Program-made: the position numbers and the translations under genes
Source: Oligoflexales bacterium
GTDB lineage: Bacteria > Bdellovibrionota_B > Oligoflexia > Oligoflexales > JALZUQ01
NCBI GenBank assembly: GCA_023301465.1
Contig: JALZUQ010000007.1
Location: 46,312-110,311, forward strand
Length of the DNA: 64,000 nucleotides
Reading direction: 5' to 3'
Shown: positions 16,717 through 26,081 of the stretch, in pieces
How positions within the stretch are numbered: the first letter of the stretch is position 1
How the letters are laid out: each line of letters begins with the position of its first letter
The notes under the pieces: model-generated
Seen by the model: the letters and a program-made list of their open reading frames with translations, nothing else
What the model was told of the DNA's origin: nothing
The model's database searches: none

Positions 16717-18114
16717 CTATTTAATCCAGTTTTTAAAAATGTTGTTCGTTAAAGTGAAAACAAATTGGGCGCTCTTGTTTTTGTTGATCTTACTTATCCG
16801 TAAGTCATCACAATGAGCGGCTTTTTTGATGAAGTAGCTGAGTAGGTTAGGAAAAGGCCCGGATGTTTTTATGGTGTCTGGGGTAATTGAAAGCTGTAAC
16901 CATGGGTCTTCTAATCCATTAGTCATAATAATGGGAGCATTTGTGTTTGATGTTTTTAATGAGTTCAACCAGACCTTATTAAAAGCACTTGTGTCAGCTA
17001 GTTTGTCAATTCCAAACAATCGTTTGCACACAGATTGGTGGTATTTTAAGTTGATCATGGTTGAACGAGACCTTTTGTTTGAGTCTGGGTGTGCATTTTG
17101 CCAATAGCCATATTCAGTACAGCTTTGATAGATCCACTGTCTCATGCCAATTCCAATACTGTGGTTTTTGAGTGAAATAGGTTCAGCAGACTGAAAAGAA
17201 AAACCTTCTGCTGCTGTGCCCCAAATTTTAAAAAGTTTTTTTCCAAAATCAGCGTAGGCTTTCACTTTATCATTGCCGTTTAATGCTTTGCAAAAATCAT
17301 CTCTAAAACCATATTGAACAGCTGCGGCTGAAATATCTGCAACCATATACATAAAGTCAGTTTTCCTGATAATTTTCTCTGCGGTAAATAGTTTTTTAAA
17401 TCTATGGAAGTCTGAGTTTATGTTTTTTTCTATTTTATTTGTGACATGCAAAATATCTGAAACGCACTTTGGTCCTGCTACCTTGTGAATATGTGCGTCG
17501 TATTCAATGAAGTTGTTTTTTGCAATGACGGGAGCAGAAGAAGAAAGAGCACCGACAATCTGCTTGGGATAAAGAACGCTATAAAACGCAGATAGATTCC
17601 CAGCATAGGATCCACCTATAGCAATCCACTTTCCGTTCCACCCTAGCATTTGATAGTGAGACTGAACGCTTCTGAGATCTTTAAGTGCGTTGAGTGTCGT
17701 GAGGTGTTTCAGGTTAGGAGTTGAAAGATCTGAGAATGGTTGGCTTTTACCGTAGTAGCGATGCTCAATAGCAATGACTTTTGCTTTAATGGATTTTGCA
17801 TGGGCGATCACTGAGCTGTTTTTTGTTGGTGCTCGGCATTCAGCCTCTCCACAAATAAACATAATGACAGGAGCATCCGATGTTTCCGAAAAATCTTCTA
17901 AAGTAAAAAGTCTTTGTTTGAAAATTCCTGCATTTATATCACTGTGATTAATAAGCTGTTGGAAGGATTTGGATTGCCAATTCAATTCGGTGGATTCTAA
18001 ATGAATTAGATTTATGTTTGCTTCAAATAGTGTGTTCGGATCTTGTTGGTAGAGTGCGTTTAATTGAAGTGAAAAAAGGGCCATTAAAAGTAAGGTAACG
18101 AGACGAGTCATCAT
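16717..18114 (-). CDS. Secreted S28-family serine carboxypeptidase
   Basis: The 465-residue protein has a signal peptide and the hallmarks of prolyl carboxypeptidase/DPP-II (family S28): F-I-C-G-E-A-E-C near residue 81, E-H-R-Y-Y-G-K-S near residue 113, nucleophile motif G-G-S-Y-A-G near residue 169, and the Asp and His regions N-G-L-E-D-P-W and A-H-C-D-D-L near the C-terminus. Such enzymes cleave after proline at peptide ends. S28 is best known from eukaryotes, so a bacterial copy is notable. A strong AGGGGAG precedes the ATG. It lies 62 bases after ftsY and just ahead of a lipid-anchored esterase. Confidence 0.85.
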   Translation of the reverse strand: MMTRLVTLLLMALFSLQLNALYQQDPNTLFEANINLIHLESTELNWQSKSFQQLINHSDINAGIFKQRLFTLEDFSETSDAPVIMFICGEAECRAPTKNSSVIAHAKSIKAKVIAIEHRYYGKSQPFSDLSTPNLKHLTTLNALKDLRSVQSHYQMLGWNGKWIAIGGSYAGNLSAFYSVLYPKQIVGALSSSAPVIAKNNFIEYDAHIHKVAGPKCVSDILHVTNKIEKNINSDFHRFKKLFTAEKIIRKTDFMYMVADISAAAVQYGFRDDFCKALNGNDKVKAYADFGKKLFKIWGTAAEGFSFQSAEPISLKNHSIGIGMRQWIYQSCTEYGYWQNAHPDSNKRSRSTMINLKYHQSVCKRLFGIDKLADTSAFNKVWLNSLKTSNTNAPIIMTNGLEDPWLQLSITPDTIKTSGPFPNLLSYFIKKAAHCDDLRISKINKNKSAQFVFTLTNNIFKNWIK

Positions 18115-18176
18115 AATTCTCCCCTAATTGATGGTCTTGTGCATTTACTTAAAGATGACGTTTTTTAGTGAGGCTG

Positions 18177-19478
18177 TCAAATCATGGCTGAGACGTATTG
18201 CTCAGGCTCAAATGCTCTTAAATCAGCTGCTTTTTCACCAACGCCCACATAACGTACCGGGATGTTGTAGCGGTCTACCACGCCAACAATTACGCCACCT
18301 TTTGCAGTGCCGTCTAGTTTAGTGACGATGATGCCTGTCAGGTCGACAACTTCTGTAAAAGCTTCTACTTGATGAAATGCATTTTGCCCTGTTGTGGCAT
18401 CAATCACTAACCAAACCTCATGAGGTGCATCGGGGCAATCTTTAGAGATAACGCGTTTGATTTTTTGTAGTTCATCCATGAGTTCTTTTTTGTTGTGAAG
18501 GCGGCCTGCAGTATCAATAATGAGATTGTCGACTTTTTTTGCCATAGCTGATTTAACTCCATCAAAAGCAACAGCAGCAGGGTCAGCACCATCTTGGTGG
18601 GCTACAATATTAATCCCTAATCTTTCAGCCCATACTTTTAATTGATCAATGGCAGCTGCACGGTATGTATCTGCAGCACAGAACATGACGCTTTGTTTTT
18701 CTGCTAAAAAATGAGCTCCTAGCTTACCAATGCTAGTGGTTTTCCCGACACCGTTTACCCCAACGACTAAAATAACACGAGGTTGTTCGTTCGATTTTAC
18801 AGGAAAAGCTTCATGTGCTTTTTGAGAAAAGATGTCTTGAATCTGATCTTTTAAACACGCTTGGATGGCTTCAGCACTGGTTGCAGAGCCAGAAGGAATT
18901 TTTCTGCGGATTCCATCAACAAGTTTATCGACTGTTTTTGTTCCGATGTCAGCACGGTAAAGAGTTTCGTGAATGTCCTCAAGGATGTCTTCATCAATTT
19001 GTGTTTTGCCAGTAATGATAGAAGTAAGTTTAGAAGTTAAACCATTTTTTGTTTTACTCATGCCTTTTCTAAAGCGTTGCAACCAACCTTCACCAGTTAG
19101 TGCACGTATTTCTGAAACATCAGAAGGAACATTTGCCTGTGGAGCAACCTCAGATTTTGTTTGAACAACGAGAATATCTTTAGAGGTTGTGTCCGGGGTT
19201 TGCTTATTTGAGGTGGGTTTGAGTGTTTCTTTTGTAGGGCTGGCCTCTTTTTGAGGAGCTTTGTCTAATAATTGTGCTTTTTCATGTTGATCTGCTTTGG
19301 AAGAAGGATCCTCTGCTAGTTTTTTAGACGTTGATTTGGTATCAAACAATCTATCAGATGCAATGATAGAAACTGAAAGTAGGAAGATACATATTGCTGG
19401 AACCCATATCCAAATACTATCAATCACAGGTGTTGAGCTATAAAGGAGTTCATTTAGTTTGATGATGAGATCTTCCAT
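18177..19478 (-). CDS. ftsY: Signal recognition particle receptor FtsY with N-terminal membrane segment
   Basis: FtsY docks SRP-ribosome complexes at the inner membrane. The C-terminal NG domain (about residues 130-433) has the GTPase motifs G-V-N-G-V-G-K-T-T, D-T-A-G-R and T-K-L-D-G-T-A-K-G-G. The first 40 residues hold a real membrane segment (I-W-V-P-A-I-C-I-F-L-L-S-V-S-I-I), followed by a Lys/Thr/Pro-rich linker. E. coli FtsY has an acidic membrane-binding A domain instead. AAAGG lies five bases before the ATG at 19478. The start codon overlaps that of the divergent gene, leaving no intergenic DNA. Confidence 0.93.
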   Translation of the reverse strand: MEDLIIKLNELLYSSTPVIDSIWIWVPAICIFLLSVSIIASDRLFDTKSTSKKLAEDPSSKADQHEKAQLLDKAPQKEASPTKETLKPTSNKQTPDTTSKDILVVQTKSEVAPQANVPSDVSEIRALTGEGWLQRFRKGMSKTKNGLTSKLTSIITGKTQIDEDILEDIHETLYRADIGTKTVDKLVDGIRRKIPSGSATSAEAIQACLKDQIQDIFSQKAHEAFPVKSNEQPRVILVVGVNGVGKTTSIGKLGAHFLAEKQSVMFCAADTYRAAAIDQLKVWAERLGINIVAHQDGADPAAVAFDGVKSAMAKKVDNLIIDTAGRLHNKKELMDELQKIKRVISKDCPDAPHEVWLVIDATTGQNAFHQVEAFTEVVDLTGIIVTKLDGTAKGGVIVGVVDRYNIPVRYVGVGEKAADLRAFEPEQYVSAMI

Positions 19479-20205
19479 GTTTGCCTTTCTGCAAGTCGTC
19501 TTAGTGGCGAGTGTTTGTTTTGCATCGTCTGCTCTGATTTCACAAGAAAAAACAGCAGAAACTTCTGAAGCAGAAGCAAGTGATCTGTGGCGACGATATA
19601 TTCGTGATTTTCGAAGTGAGCACCATTTCAGTTTAATGGTTGGTTATCAAAAATCTAATTGGGAGCTGGCTGAGTTTAACCTGCCTCAAAAGTACGATTA
19701 TATGAGTGATATTTATGGTTTAAGGTTGCATTACACTTATCATATTCAACTTGTTGAAAGTTTCGGTTTTTATTTAGGGACAGGGCTTGGTGGTGGTTGG
19801 GAAAGCTCAGAAAATTCCAATGAGTTTAACCCTAGTTACTACTACTCGCTTCCAAGTTTAAAACTTGGTTTGGTGTATAATTTTTCAACTTATTTGCGTG
19901 GCATTATAGGCTATGAGCAATATTTAAAACGCTACGATCAAATGAGAATTAATATTCCCGGTGCTGCGTTTGAGGAAAGAGCTGGATTAACCATGACAAA
20001 TTTTGATCTTGAAGTGTCTTTAGATTACTTCCAAGGGCTGAAATGGGGATGGCGTGGATCATTGAGATACTCTTTTGTTGATCATATAGCATTAATCAGA
20101 GAGGCTGACGATGAAACATCGAAGTCCGTGTTTGAAAATGTCGAAGCAAGCTTTCGTGCCAAATCCCTGCATTTTGAAATTGGCTTAATAAGGCAAATTC
20201 TGTAA
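19462..20205 (+). CDS. Exported beta-barrel-like outer membrane protein
   Basis: The product of about 247 residues has a signal peptide (V-V-L-V-A-S-V-C-F-A). Alternating aromatic and glycine-rich strands follow (F-Y-L-G-T-G-L-G-G-G-W; L-K-L-G-L-V-Y-N-F; L-H-F-E-I-G-L-I), typical of a small outer-membrane barrel. I recognise no specific family. ATG codons at 19462, 19465 and 19477 are all possible; 19462 gives a more signal-like basic N-terminus. All lie inside or on the divergent ftsY start. The stop overlaps the next gene's ATG as TAATG. Confidence 0.7.
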   Translation: MMRSSMFAFLQVVLVASVCFASSALISQEKTAETSEAEASDLWRRYIRDFRSEHHFSLMVGYQKSNWELAEFNLPQKYDYMSDIYGLRLHYTYHIQLVESFGFYLGTGLGGGWESSENSNEFNPSYYYSLPSLKLGLVYNFSTYLRGIIGYEQYLKRYDQMRINIPGAAFEERAGLTMTNFDLEVSLDYFQGLKWGWRGSLRYSFVDHIALIREADDETSKSVFENVEASFRAKSLHFEIGLIRQIL

Positions 20206-21875
20206 TGAACCAAGAATTTCCATTTCATGAATATCTAGTCATTCCGGGTTGGTGGCAAACAGCATACCGAGAATCGTCTAAGCTCTCTGAGTTAAAAGAT
20301 ATAAGTTTAATTGCAAATGCTTCAAAACTATTGCCTGCTTTAAAGGTAGATGAATTAGAAGGTGTTTCATTCGCTTTAGGGCAAATTCAAAGAAAACTTC
20401 TATCATCTGAAAATGGACAAACCGTTTACTTCGATTTTCATCAACATTTAAGAGATTGTTCTCATAAACAAAAAAAATCTTGTTATCAGCGAGCACAACA
20501 GATTCTTCCGTTTTTGTCCGTCGCTAATGAAAGTTACGATTATAAGCGTTTATTTGGTTTTGAGGGCTGGAAAAATTCAGAAAACTCGCAGCAGGCTGTG
20601 CTAGATTTAAATAATGATCAAACCTCAATGACATTTGGTATTCAAAGTGCAACAACACTTTTAAATCGTTCAATCAAACAAAAAAAATACCATAATCATC
20701 TAGAAAGCAGTAGCTCTCTTACGATGGTAAGCATCCCAATTTGGTTGGAGTTAAAAGCGGTTGAAAAGCAGCTTTTTTTGTGGATGCTCCAAGAGGCTAA
20801 AAATTTTGAAAATTGGGCAGGTCTTGATGGCGAAGTTGCTATTAGCTTAAATGATCTGCATGCTGAGGTTTCTTTTCCAAAACCTCGTGGCACAAACGCA
20901 TCGAACTCCTTTGAAAATATGATGAGGTCTCTCGAGAGGTTTTTGCCAAAGCTTCACGCTCATGGTTGGCTAAGTTCCTTGGGAGACGATAATAAGTATT
21001 TTAATATGCCTTCTGCCTCTGAAGCTCTTTCATTTGTTTGGCAGATGTCTGCGGATGCACAACAAACAATGTTTGATGCTCCAAAAAAAGTAGCAGAACA
21101 ACTTTTGTATTCTAGGCTTTATCATCAAAGCCTACAAAATGAACTGCAATTGTTTGGGCTTGAAGGGGATAAAAGGCTTTTAGATTTTCCAAAGACAATA
21201 CAAGAAATATTAAAAAATAAAAACTCTGACTCTTCATGGATTATGCAATGTGATGATCTTCCAAACGTATACTTTGATGTACCTACGGTTTTTTTAGAGA
21301 TCATTGCGAGGTCAGACCCTAACCATCCAATAAAGCTTCCGGATTGGGTAAGTTATCATAACTCTGTGCGTGAGATCACAAGTGGCTTTGATGGTGCGAC
21401 TCATGGGTTTAAGAGTTTTGAGGCAAGTGTTACTGTAGAAAAAGAATTTTTAAAGAGGTTTGTCGAAGAAGAGTCTCTTGCAGCTATTGCCAAAAATAGA
21501 CCGGAGGACTTTTTAGCATTCTGTGATCTCAGAAAAAGATCAAATCGCAAAGTTCAACTGGGGATTAGACCAACTGCTATTAAAGTAAAAGCTGACCAAA
21601 ACAAAGGTGCAATGTCAACTAAGCTGGCAACAGCTACGATAAATGAGATGATAAAAACCAATAAAAAGTCTTTTCAGTCTCTTAAAATGAAATACTACGA
21701 TTCTTTATCAGAAGTCGATAGAGGGCTCATTTTAGAAATTCAGTCTAGAATGCAACCTCATTTATTTCAGGATCAAATAAAACAACGCTTGGTAAAGTTT
21801 TTAATGCAGCACAGCCCTGATGAGATACTACACAACCCTTCTGAAGGTCCTCTGACAGAAGAACAAAGAACTTAG
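20205..21875 (+). CDS. Large cytoplasmic protein of unknown function
   Basis: The 556-residue protein has no signal peptide or membrane segment. It is rich in amphipathic helices and has a Lys-rich C-terminal third. A stretch around residues 185-265 (W-L-E-L-K-A-V-E-K-Q-L-F-L-W-M, then S-L-N-D-L-H-A-E-V-S) could be a winged-helix unit, but this is a weak impression. I do not recognise the family. Translation is coupled to the upstream beta-barrel-like gene through TAATG, which is odd for a cytoplasmic protein and hints at a shared process. Confidence 0.6.
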   Translation: MNQEFPFHEYLVIPGWWQTAYRESSKLSELKDISLIANASKLLPALKVDELEGVSFALGQIQRKLLSSENGQTVYFDFHQHLRDCSHKQKKSCYQRAQQILPFLSVANESYDYKRLFGFEGWKNSENSQQAVLDLNNDQTSMTFGIQSATTLLNRSIKQKKYHNHLESSSSLTMVSIPIWLELKAVEKQLFLWMLQEAKNFENWAGLDGEVAISLNDLHAEVSFPKPRGTNASNSFENMMRSLERFLPKLHAHGWLSSLGDDNKYFNMPSASEALSFVWQMSADAQQTMFDAPKKVAEQLLYSRLYHQSLQNELQLFGLEGDKRLLDFPKTIQEILKNKNSDSSWIMQCDDLPNVYFDVPTVFLEIIARSDPNHPIKLPDWVSYHNSVREITSGFDGATHGFKSFEASVTVEKEFLKRFVEEESLAAIAKNRPEDFLAFCDLRKRSNRKVQLGIRPTAIKVKADQNKGAMSTKLATATINEMIKTNKKSFQSLKMKYYDSLSEVDRGLILEIQSRMQPHLFQDQIKQRLVKFLMQHSPDEILHNPSEGPLTEEQRT

Positions 21876-21963
21876 TGTGTTCTAATTAAAAAAAGTAGAG
21901 AAACAAGTTTTTTGCTTTCTGTATTATGTTTTTTTATTCGTTATTTTCTAATGTAGATTGATC

Positions 21964-22824
21964 TCAGAGGTTTTTTTTGAGCTCATTGATCTGGTTCCGC
22001 AGCAAACCGACCAAGATGATTAAGCCACCAATAATGGTTGCTTGAGAGGGGACTTCATTAACGACTAACCAAGTTAATATAGCTGTTAAAACCGGTTCCA
22101 TTAATGTAAATACGCCAACTTTAACCGGTGAAAAGGCACGAATAGCTACTCCAATGAATAAATAGGGTATTGCAAACTGGACTAAAGAAAAAAAGATAAG
22201 TAGTAAGATCTCGTCTGGTGGTGGGTATGCAATGACACCAGTTAAAAAAATCGGTAAGAGCGTTAAGGTTGCAAATCCAAGGTTTAAAAAATTCATTAAT
22301 AAAATCGAATATTTTTTTAATGCTCGAAAGTGAAGGATGACGGAGGCGTAACAAGCTCCAGCTAAAAGAGCTAAACTTACTCCGGTTATACTTTTTGCGT
22401 CAGTGTGAAGTAATATATAAAATGCTCCTACCATACCAATCACCAAGCTAATGATATCGTTCTTTTTAATTTGTTCTTTTAGAAAATATACCGCTCCAAT
22501 AGCTACCCAAAGTGGAGCAAGATATTGTAGTATTGAGGCGTTTGCTGCAGTGGTGTATTTGATAGCTGCAATAAATGAAATATTCATCAAACTAAATGAA
22601 ACCCCCATGCTAATCATAAGAGGATGAAACTTAAGGTGCTTTGGCCTGATGAGAAACAAAAAAAACAACAAGCAAATAACGGATCTAAAAAAAGCGATTT
22701 GAAGTGAGTCTAGTTTTGTGAATTTAACGTAAGGGCCTACTGTGCTCCACATAAGTGGGGCAGCAATCAAACAAAAATAATTAACGAATTTCTGATTTCG
22801 GATCCAAGACATCACGTAGGCCAT
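21964..22824 (-). CDS. DMT-superfamily (EamA) transporter
   Basis: The protein of about 286 residues has ten hydrophobic segments in two EamA repeats. Typical features are P-L-M-W-S-T-V-G near residue 24, F-R-S-V-I-C-L-L in the second helix, and in the second half M-E-P-V-L-T-A-I-L-T-W. EamA proteins usually export small metabolites or amino acids. GTG 22827, ATG 22824 and ATG 22812 are all possible starts. Whichever is used, the gene overlaps the end of the ABC permease by 30-47 bases, so it belongs to that operon. It might export what the importer brings in, but this is speculation. Confidence 0.85.
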   Translation of the reverse strand: MAYVMSWIRNQKFVNYFCLIAAPLMWSTVGPYVKFTKLDSLQIAFFRSVICLLFFLFLIRPKHLKFHPLMISMGVSFSLMNISFIAAIKYTTAANASILQYLAPLWVAIGAVYFLKEQIKKNDIISLVIGMVGAFYILLHTDAKSITGVSLALLAGACYASVILHFRALKKYSILLMNFLNLGFATLTLLPIFLTGVIAYPPPDEILLLIFFSLVQFAIPYLFIGVAIRAFSPVKVGVFTLMEPVLTAILTWLVVNEVPSQATIIGGLIILVGLLRNQINELKKNL

Positions 22825-23617
22825 CACCTAAAAAGTTAAGACCGAGAATGGATAGCATGATGGCAACTCCCGGAGCAATACTTAAAAACGGTGCACTATC
22901 TAGGACACTTTTACCGTCACTGAGAAGAGCCCCCCAAGTAGGAGAGCCTTGAGGCCCAAGGCCTAGGAATGACAGTGATGATTCGACAATAATGATGCCA
23001 GAAATAGAAAAAGTACTATGGACTATCAAAGGTCCCAGAGCTCCCGGAAGAAGATGTTTGAACATTATTTTTAGGTGTGAAATTCCTATTGTATGGCATG
23101 CATCAATGTACTCACTTGATTTTAGTCTGAGTACTTCTCCGCGTGTGATTCTTGCGGGTGCGGTCCAGCCTGTAAGAACTAATGTGATAATGATGGTAAA
23201 GTAACTTTGCCCTATGACAGCGAGGATAGCTAAAGCAAGCAGGATTCCAGGAAAAGCAAGAGTGACATCTACAAACCTCATCATTACTTGATCAATAATA
23301 CCGCCAAAGTATCCTGAGACTAAACCAATAACTACACCAATTATTAGACTGATAGATACTGTGATAAATGCAATAGAAAGACTGACTCTTCCTCCATGTA
23401 AAATAGAAGTTAAAACATCACCGCCATTGGAGTCGCACCCAAGAAGATGTTTCATGCTTGGGGGGCAAAGGCGTTGGGTAAGGTCTGAATACTCTAAGGC
23501 ATAAGGTGCAATGATGCTTGCAAGCATGCTTACAAATATAATGAGACCAACTACAATAGTACCAAAGACTATTTTTTTGTTTTGAATAATTCTTCTGATT
23601 AGATTTGGTTTTTTCAT
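22781..23617 (-). CDS. Peptide/nickel-type ABC transporter permease (DppC/OppC-like)
   Basis: This is an inner-membrane permease of the peptide (PepT) importer family. It has one N-terminal membrane helix, the periplasmic linker with C-P-P-S-M-K-H-L-L-G-C-D family features, then five helices and the EAA loop G-I-S-H-L-K-I-M-F-K-H-L-L-P near residue 190, which contacts the ATPase. The start at 23617 overlaps the upstream permease stop as ATGA, giving 278 residues. No ATP-binding subunit gene lies in the operon, so the ATPases must be encoded elsewhere or shared. Confidence 0.9.
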   Translation of the reverse strand: MKKPNLIRRIIQNKKIVFGTIVVGLIIFVSMLASIIAPYALEYSDLTQRLCPPSMKHLLGCDSNGGDVLTSILHGGRVSLSIAFITVSISLIIGVVIGLVSGYFGGIIDQVMMRFVDVTLAFPGILLALAILAVIGQSYFTIIITLVLTGWTAPARITRGEVLRLKSSEYIDACHTIGISHLKIMFKHLLPGALGPLIVHSTFSISGIIIVESSLSFLGLGPQGSPTWGALLSDGKSVLDSAPFLSIAPGVAIMLSILGLNFLGDGLRDVLDPKSEIR

Positions 23618-24534
23618 TGCAGCTTTATCCTTGGGTCTATCCAAGCATAAAGTAAGTCAGTTGCTAAGTTAATGATAAGATAAGTCATCGAGAAAATAAA
23701 AACCAAACCTTGAATGATCGGAAAGTCTCTTTCACCAATTGCTTGTATCATCAAGTCTCCAAGTCCAGGCCAATCAAATATTTTTTCAGTTATAATGGCT
23801 CCCGTTAGAAGTACTCCAAATTGAAGCCCAATGATGGTAACAATTGGAACTGATGCATTTCTAAGAACATGAATAAATACGACTCTCCACTTGCTAAGAC
23901 CTTTAGAGTAGGCTGTTTTTACGTACTCAGACTGCAATTGCTCCACCATAGCTGTTCGTGTCATGCGAGATAAAATAGCTGCCAGTGACGCTCCAAGGGT
24001 TACTGCCGGCAAGATGTAACTCATAAAACCATCTCTGCCAGAAACAGGAAAAATCCCAAGATAAAGTGAGAAAAATATAATAAGTAGTGGGCCTAACCAA
24101 AAATTTGGCATTGAGACCCCAATTAAAGAAAATAAAGTAGCTAAGTAATCTGTGGGTGTGTCGGCTTTTAGTGCTGAAATGCAACCAAGAGGAATGCTGA
24201 TTAAAATGGAAATCAATACAGCAAGAATAGCCAACTCAACTGTGGCAAGTGCACGTTCTGAAACTAATTCCAGAACGGGCCTTCCGTTTGAAATAGAATT
24301 ACCAAAATCTAAACTAAGCACTCCTTTAAAGTATGAAATGATTTTCACAGGAAGTGGTTTGTCTAATCCTAGTTGACTTCGTAGCTCTGCTCTTTGTTCT
24401 GCACTTGCAAATTCATCGAGGATTTTATCGACGGGATCGCCGGGAATAAAATGCATCAATGAGGCGACTAATACCGTAACGCAAATGGTAACAGGTATTA
24501 GGTAAAGTAATCGTCGAAGAGTGTAAAAAAGCAT
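23614..24534 (-). CDS. Peptide/nickel-type ABC transporter permease (DppB/OppB-like)
   Basis: This 306-residue first permease subunit of the same importer begins with the family pattern R-R-L-L-Y-L-I-P-V-T and has F-I-P-G-D-P near residue 30, six membrane helices and an EAA-like loop (Y-S-K-G-L-S-K-W-R-V-V-F-I-H-V-L) near residue 205. It lies two bases after the substrate-binding lipoprotein gene and overlaps the next permease by four, a tight operon. It should form a heterodimeric channel with the DppC-like protein. Confidence 0.9.
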   Translation of the reverse strand: MLFYTLRRLLYLIPVTICVTVLVASLMHFIPGDPVDKILDEFASAEQRAELRSQLGLDKPLPVKIISYFKGVLSLDFGNSISNGRPVLELVSERALATVELAILAVLISILISIPLGCISALKADTPTDYLATLFSLIGVSMPNFWLGPLLIIFFSLYLGIFPVSGRDGFMSYILPAVTLGASLAAILSRMTRTAMVEQLQSEYVKTAYSKGLSKWRVVFIHVLRNASVPIVTIIGLQFGVLLTGAIITEKIFDWPGLGDLMIQAIGERDFPIIQGLVFIFSMTYLIINLATDLLYAWIDPRIKLQ

Positions 24535-24536
24535 AA

Positions 24537-26081
24537 TTAGTTTTTGTTTGCCTGTTTTAATGAACTGTAACGTCCGTCAGCATATAGTGTAAATCCGACA
24601 ACATTCTTTCGGTGTACAGCATAGTTCGCAGTATGCCAAAGAAAAACATAAGGGAGTTCTTTTTGAACAATTTTTTGAATTTCACTGTATTTTGCAACAC
24701 GTGATTCTAAATCAATGGTTTTACTTGCGTCCTTTAGTAGTTGGTCTAATTGAGGGTTTTGGTAGAAACCTCGGTTTCCTCCGTTGGGTGGTGCCATCTC
24801 ACTTAAGAAAACATACCTGAAAATATCAGGGTCTTTGTAACCAACCCATCTTCCTATCCATGTTTGAGCCAGACCTTTTTTGATGTCATCCATGAATTTA
24901 CCCCATTCAAGAGACTCTACTTTAACCGTAAATCCAACTTCAGTCAGTTGTTTTGCTATGGCTTTTGCAATGATGACCTGAGTTTTGTTTGTAGAAGTTT
25001 TTATTTTAAACTTCAGATCAACATTGTCTTTTTTAAGTTCTTGAACAAGTTTTTTGGCAACGCTTAGATCATAGTCATGGCGTTGATGCTCAGCATAAAA
25101 ACTGGATTTTTTAAGAATCAGCGAGTGAGCTGGTTCTGCGTAATCGTTTAAGATGTGTTTGATGAGTTGGTTTTTGTGGATTGCGTGGGCAATGGCTTTA
25201 CGTGCTTTTGAGTTACTCATGAGTTTGTCTTTAAAATTAAAACCAAAATAAACTGTATTCAAACCCGGCCCTTTTGTTACGGATAATGACTTGTTTTTTT
25301 CGATGGTTTTCATTTGATCAAGACTAATCGTGTTTTGAACAATGTCTAGTTCACCCTTTTTGAGCTTTGCGAGTCTTGTAGACTCATCTTTTACAATTTT
25401 AATATTTATCTCAGAAATTGCTGGAGGTGTGTGGAGATTAAACTTTGTGTTTTTTGATAGGTGAATATCGTTGACTCCAATTTTTTTAAGTTTGAATGCA
25501 CCGCAATGATCGAGTGTCTCTGGTTTTAGGCTTTCAACGTTTGCTTGCTCTTTTTTAAGAATTCCAACAATTAAGTTTGTAACAAAACTAATTTCTGGCT
25601 CTGACAGGTGAAACTCTATTTTGTGATCATCAATGACTTTGATTTCTTTTATTTTTTTATAAGCACCCGCAAGTGGCGAGATTTTTTTTAAGTCAGTGCG
25701 TTTAAAAAAGTCATAGGTTGCCTTAACGTCATGAGCAGTGACTTTTTTTCCGGACGCGAAAGTAATATTTTGTTTGAGGTTTACAGATAGCATCGTTGGG
25801 GTGGTCCATGTCCACTTTGATGCTAGTCCAGCAGTGGTGTCTCCTGCTTCATTAAACTCAATCAGGCTGCAGTGTATTAGGTCAGAGAGGTAAAAGCTAT
25901 GAGCATCATTGCCGAATCTGGGATCGAGGCTTTTTGGCATACTGTCCCATGCAACTCTTAAAATATCAGTGTTCTTAGAACTTTGTTGGTTTGATTGGCA
26001 TTGTTGGCAAGCAGGTAGTAAGATAATCGACATGACCCACAAAAAATGCATGGATAGTTTTTTTATTGGCTGGATACTCAT
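24537..26081 (-). CDS. Peptide-binding lipoprotein of an ABC importer (SBP family 5)
   Basis: This periplasmic substrate-binding protein delivers oligopeptides or similar ligands to the adjacent permeases. The start at 26081 has AGAGGAAC upstream and gives 514 residues with a lipoprotein signal and lipobox L-L-P-A-C near residue 22. Family features include S-L-D-P-R-F-G-N-D near residue 50, the L-K-x-x-I-T-F-A-S-G-K-K-V-T-A-H-D-V-K block and the late F-L-W-H segment. An in-frame upstream extension would lack a signal peptide. Its 5' end overlaps the divergent gene by about 50 bases. Confidence 0.9.
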   Translation of the reverse strand: MSIQPIKKLSMHFLWVMSIILLPACQQCQSNQQSSKNTDILRVAWDSMPKSLDPRFGNDAHSFYLSDLIHCSLIEFNEAGDTTAGLASKWTWTTPTMLSVNLKQNITFASGKKVTAHDVKATYDFFKRTDLKKISPLAGAYKKIKEIKVIDDHKIEFHLSEPEISFVTNLIVGILKKEQANVESLKPETLDHCGAFKLKKIGVNDIHLSKNTKFNLHTPPAISEINIKIVKDESTRLAKLKKGELDIVQNTISLDQMKTIEKNKSLSVTKGPGLNTVYFGFNFKDKLMSNSKARKAIAHAIHKNQLIKHILNDYAEPAHSLILKKSSFYAEHQRHDYDLSVAKKLVQELKKDNVDLKFKIKTSTNKTQVIIAKAIAKQLTEVGFTVKVESLEWGKFMDDIKKGLAQTWIGRWVGYKDPDIFRYVFLSEMAPPNGGNRGFYQNPQLDQLLKDASKTIDLESRVAKYSEIQKIVQKELPYVFLWHTANYAVHRKNVVGFTLYADGRYSSLKQANKN

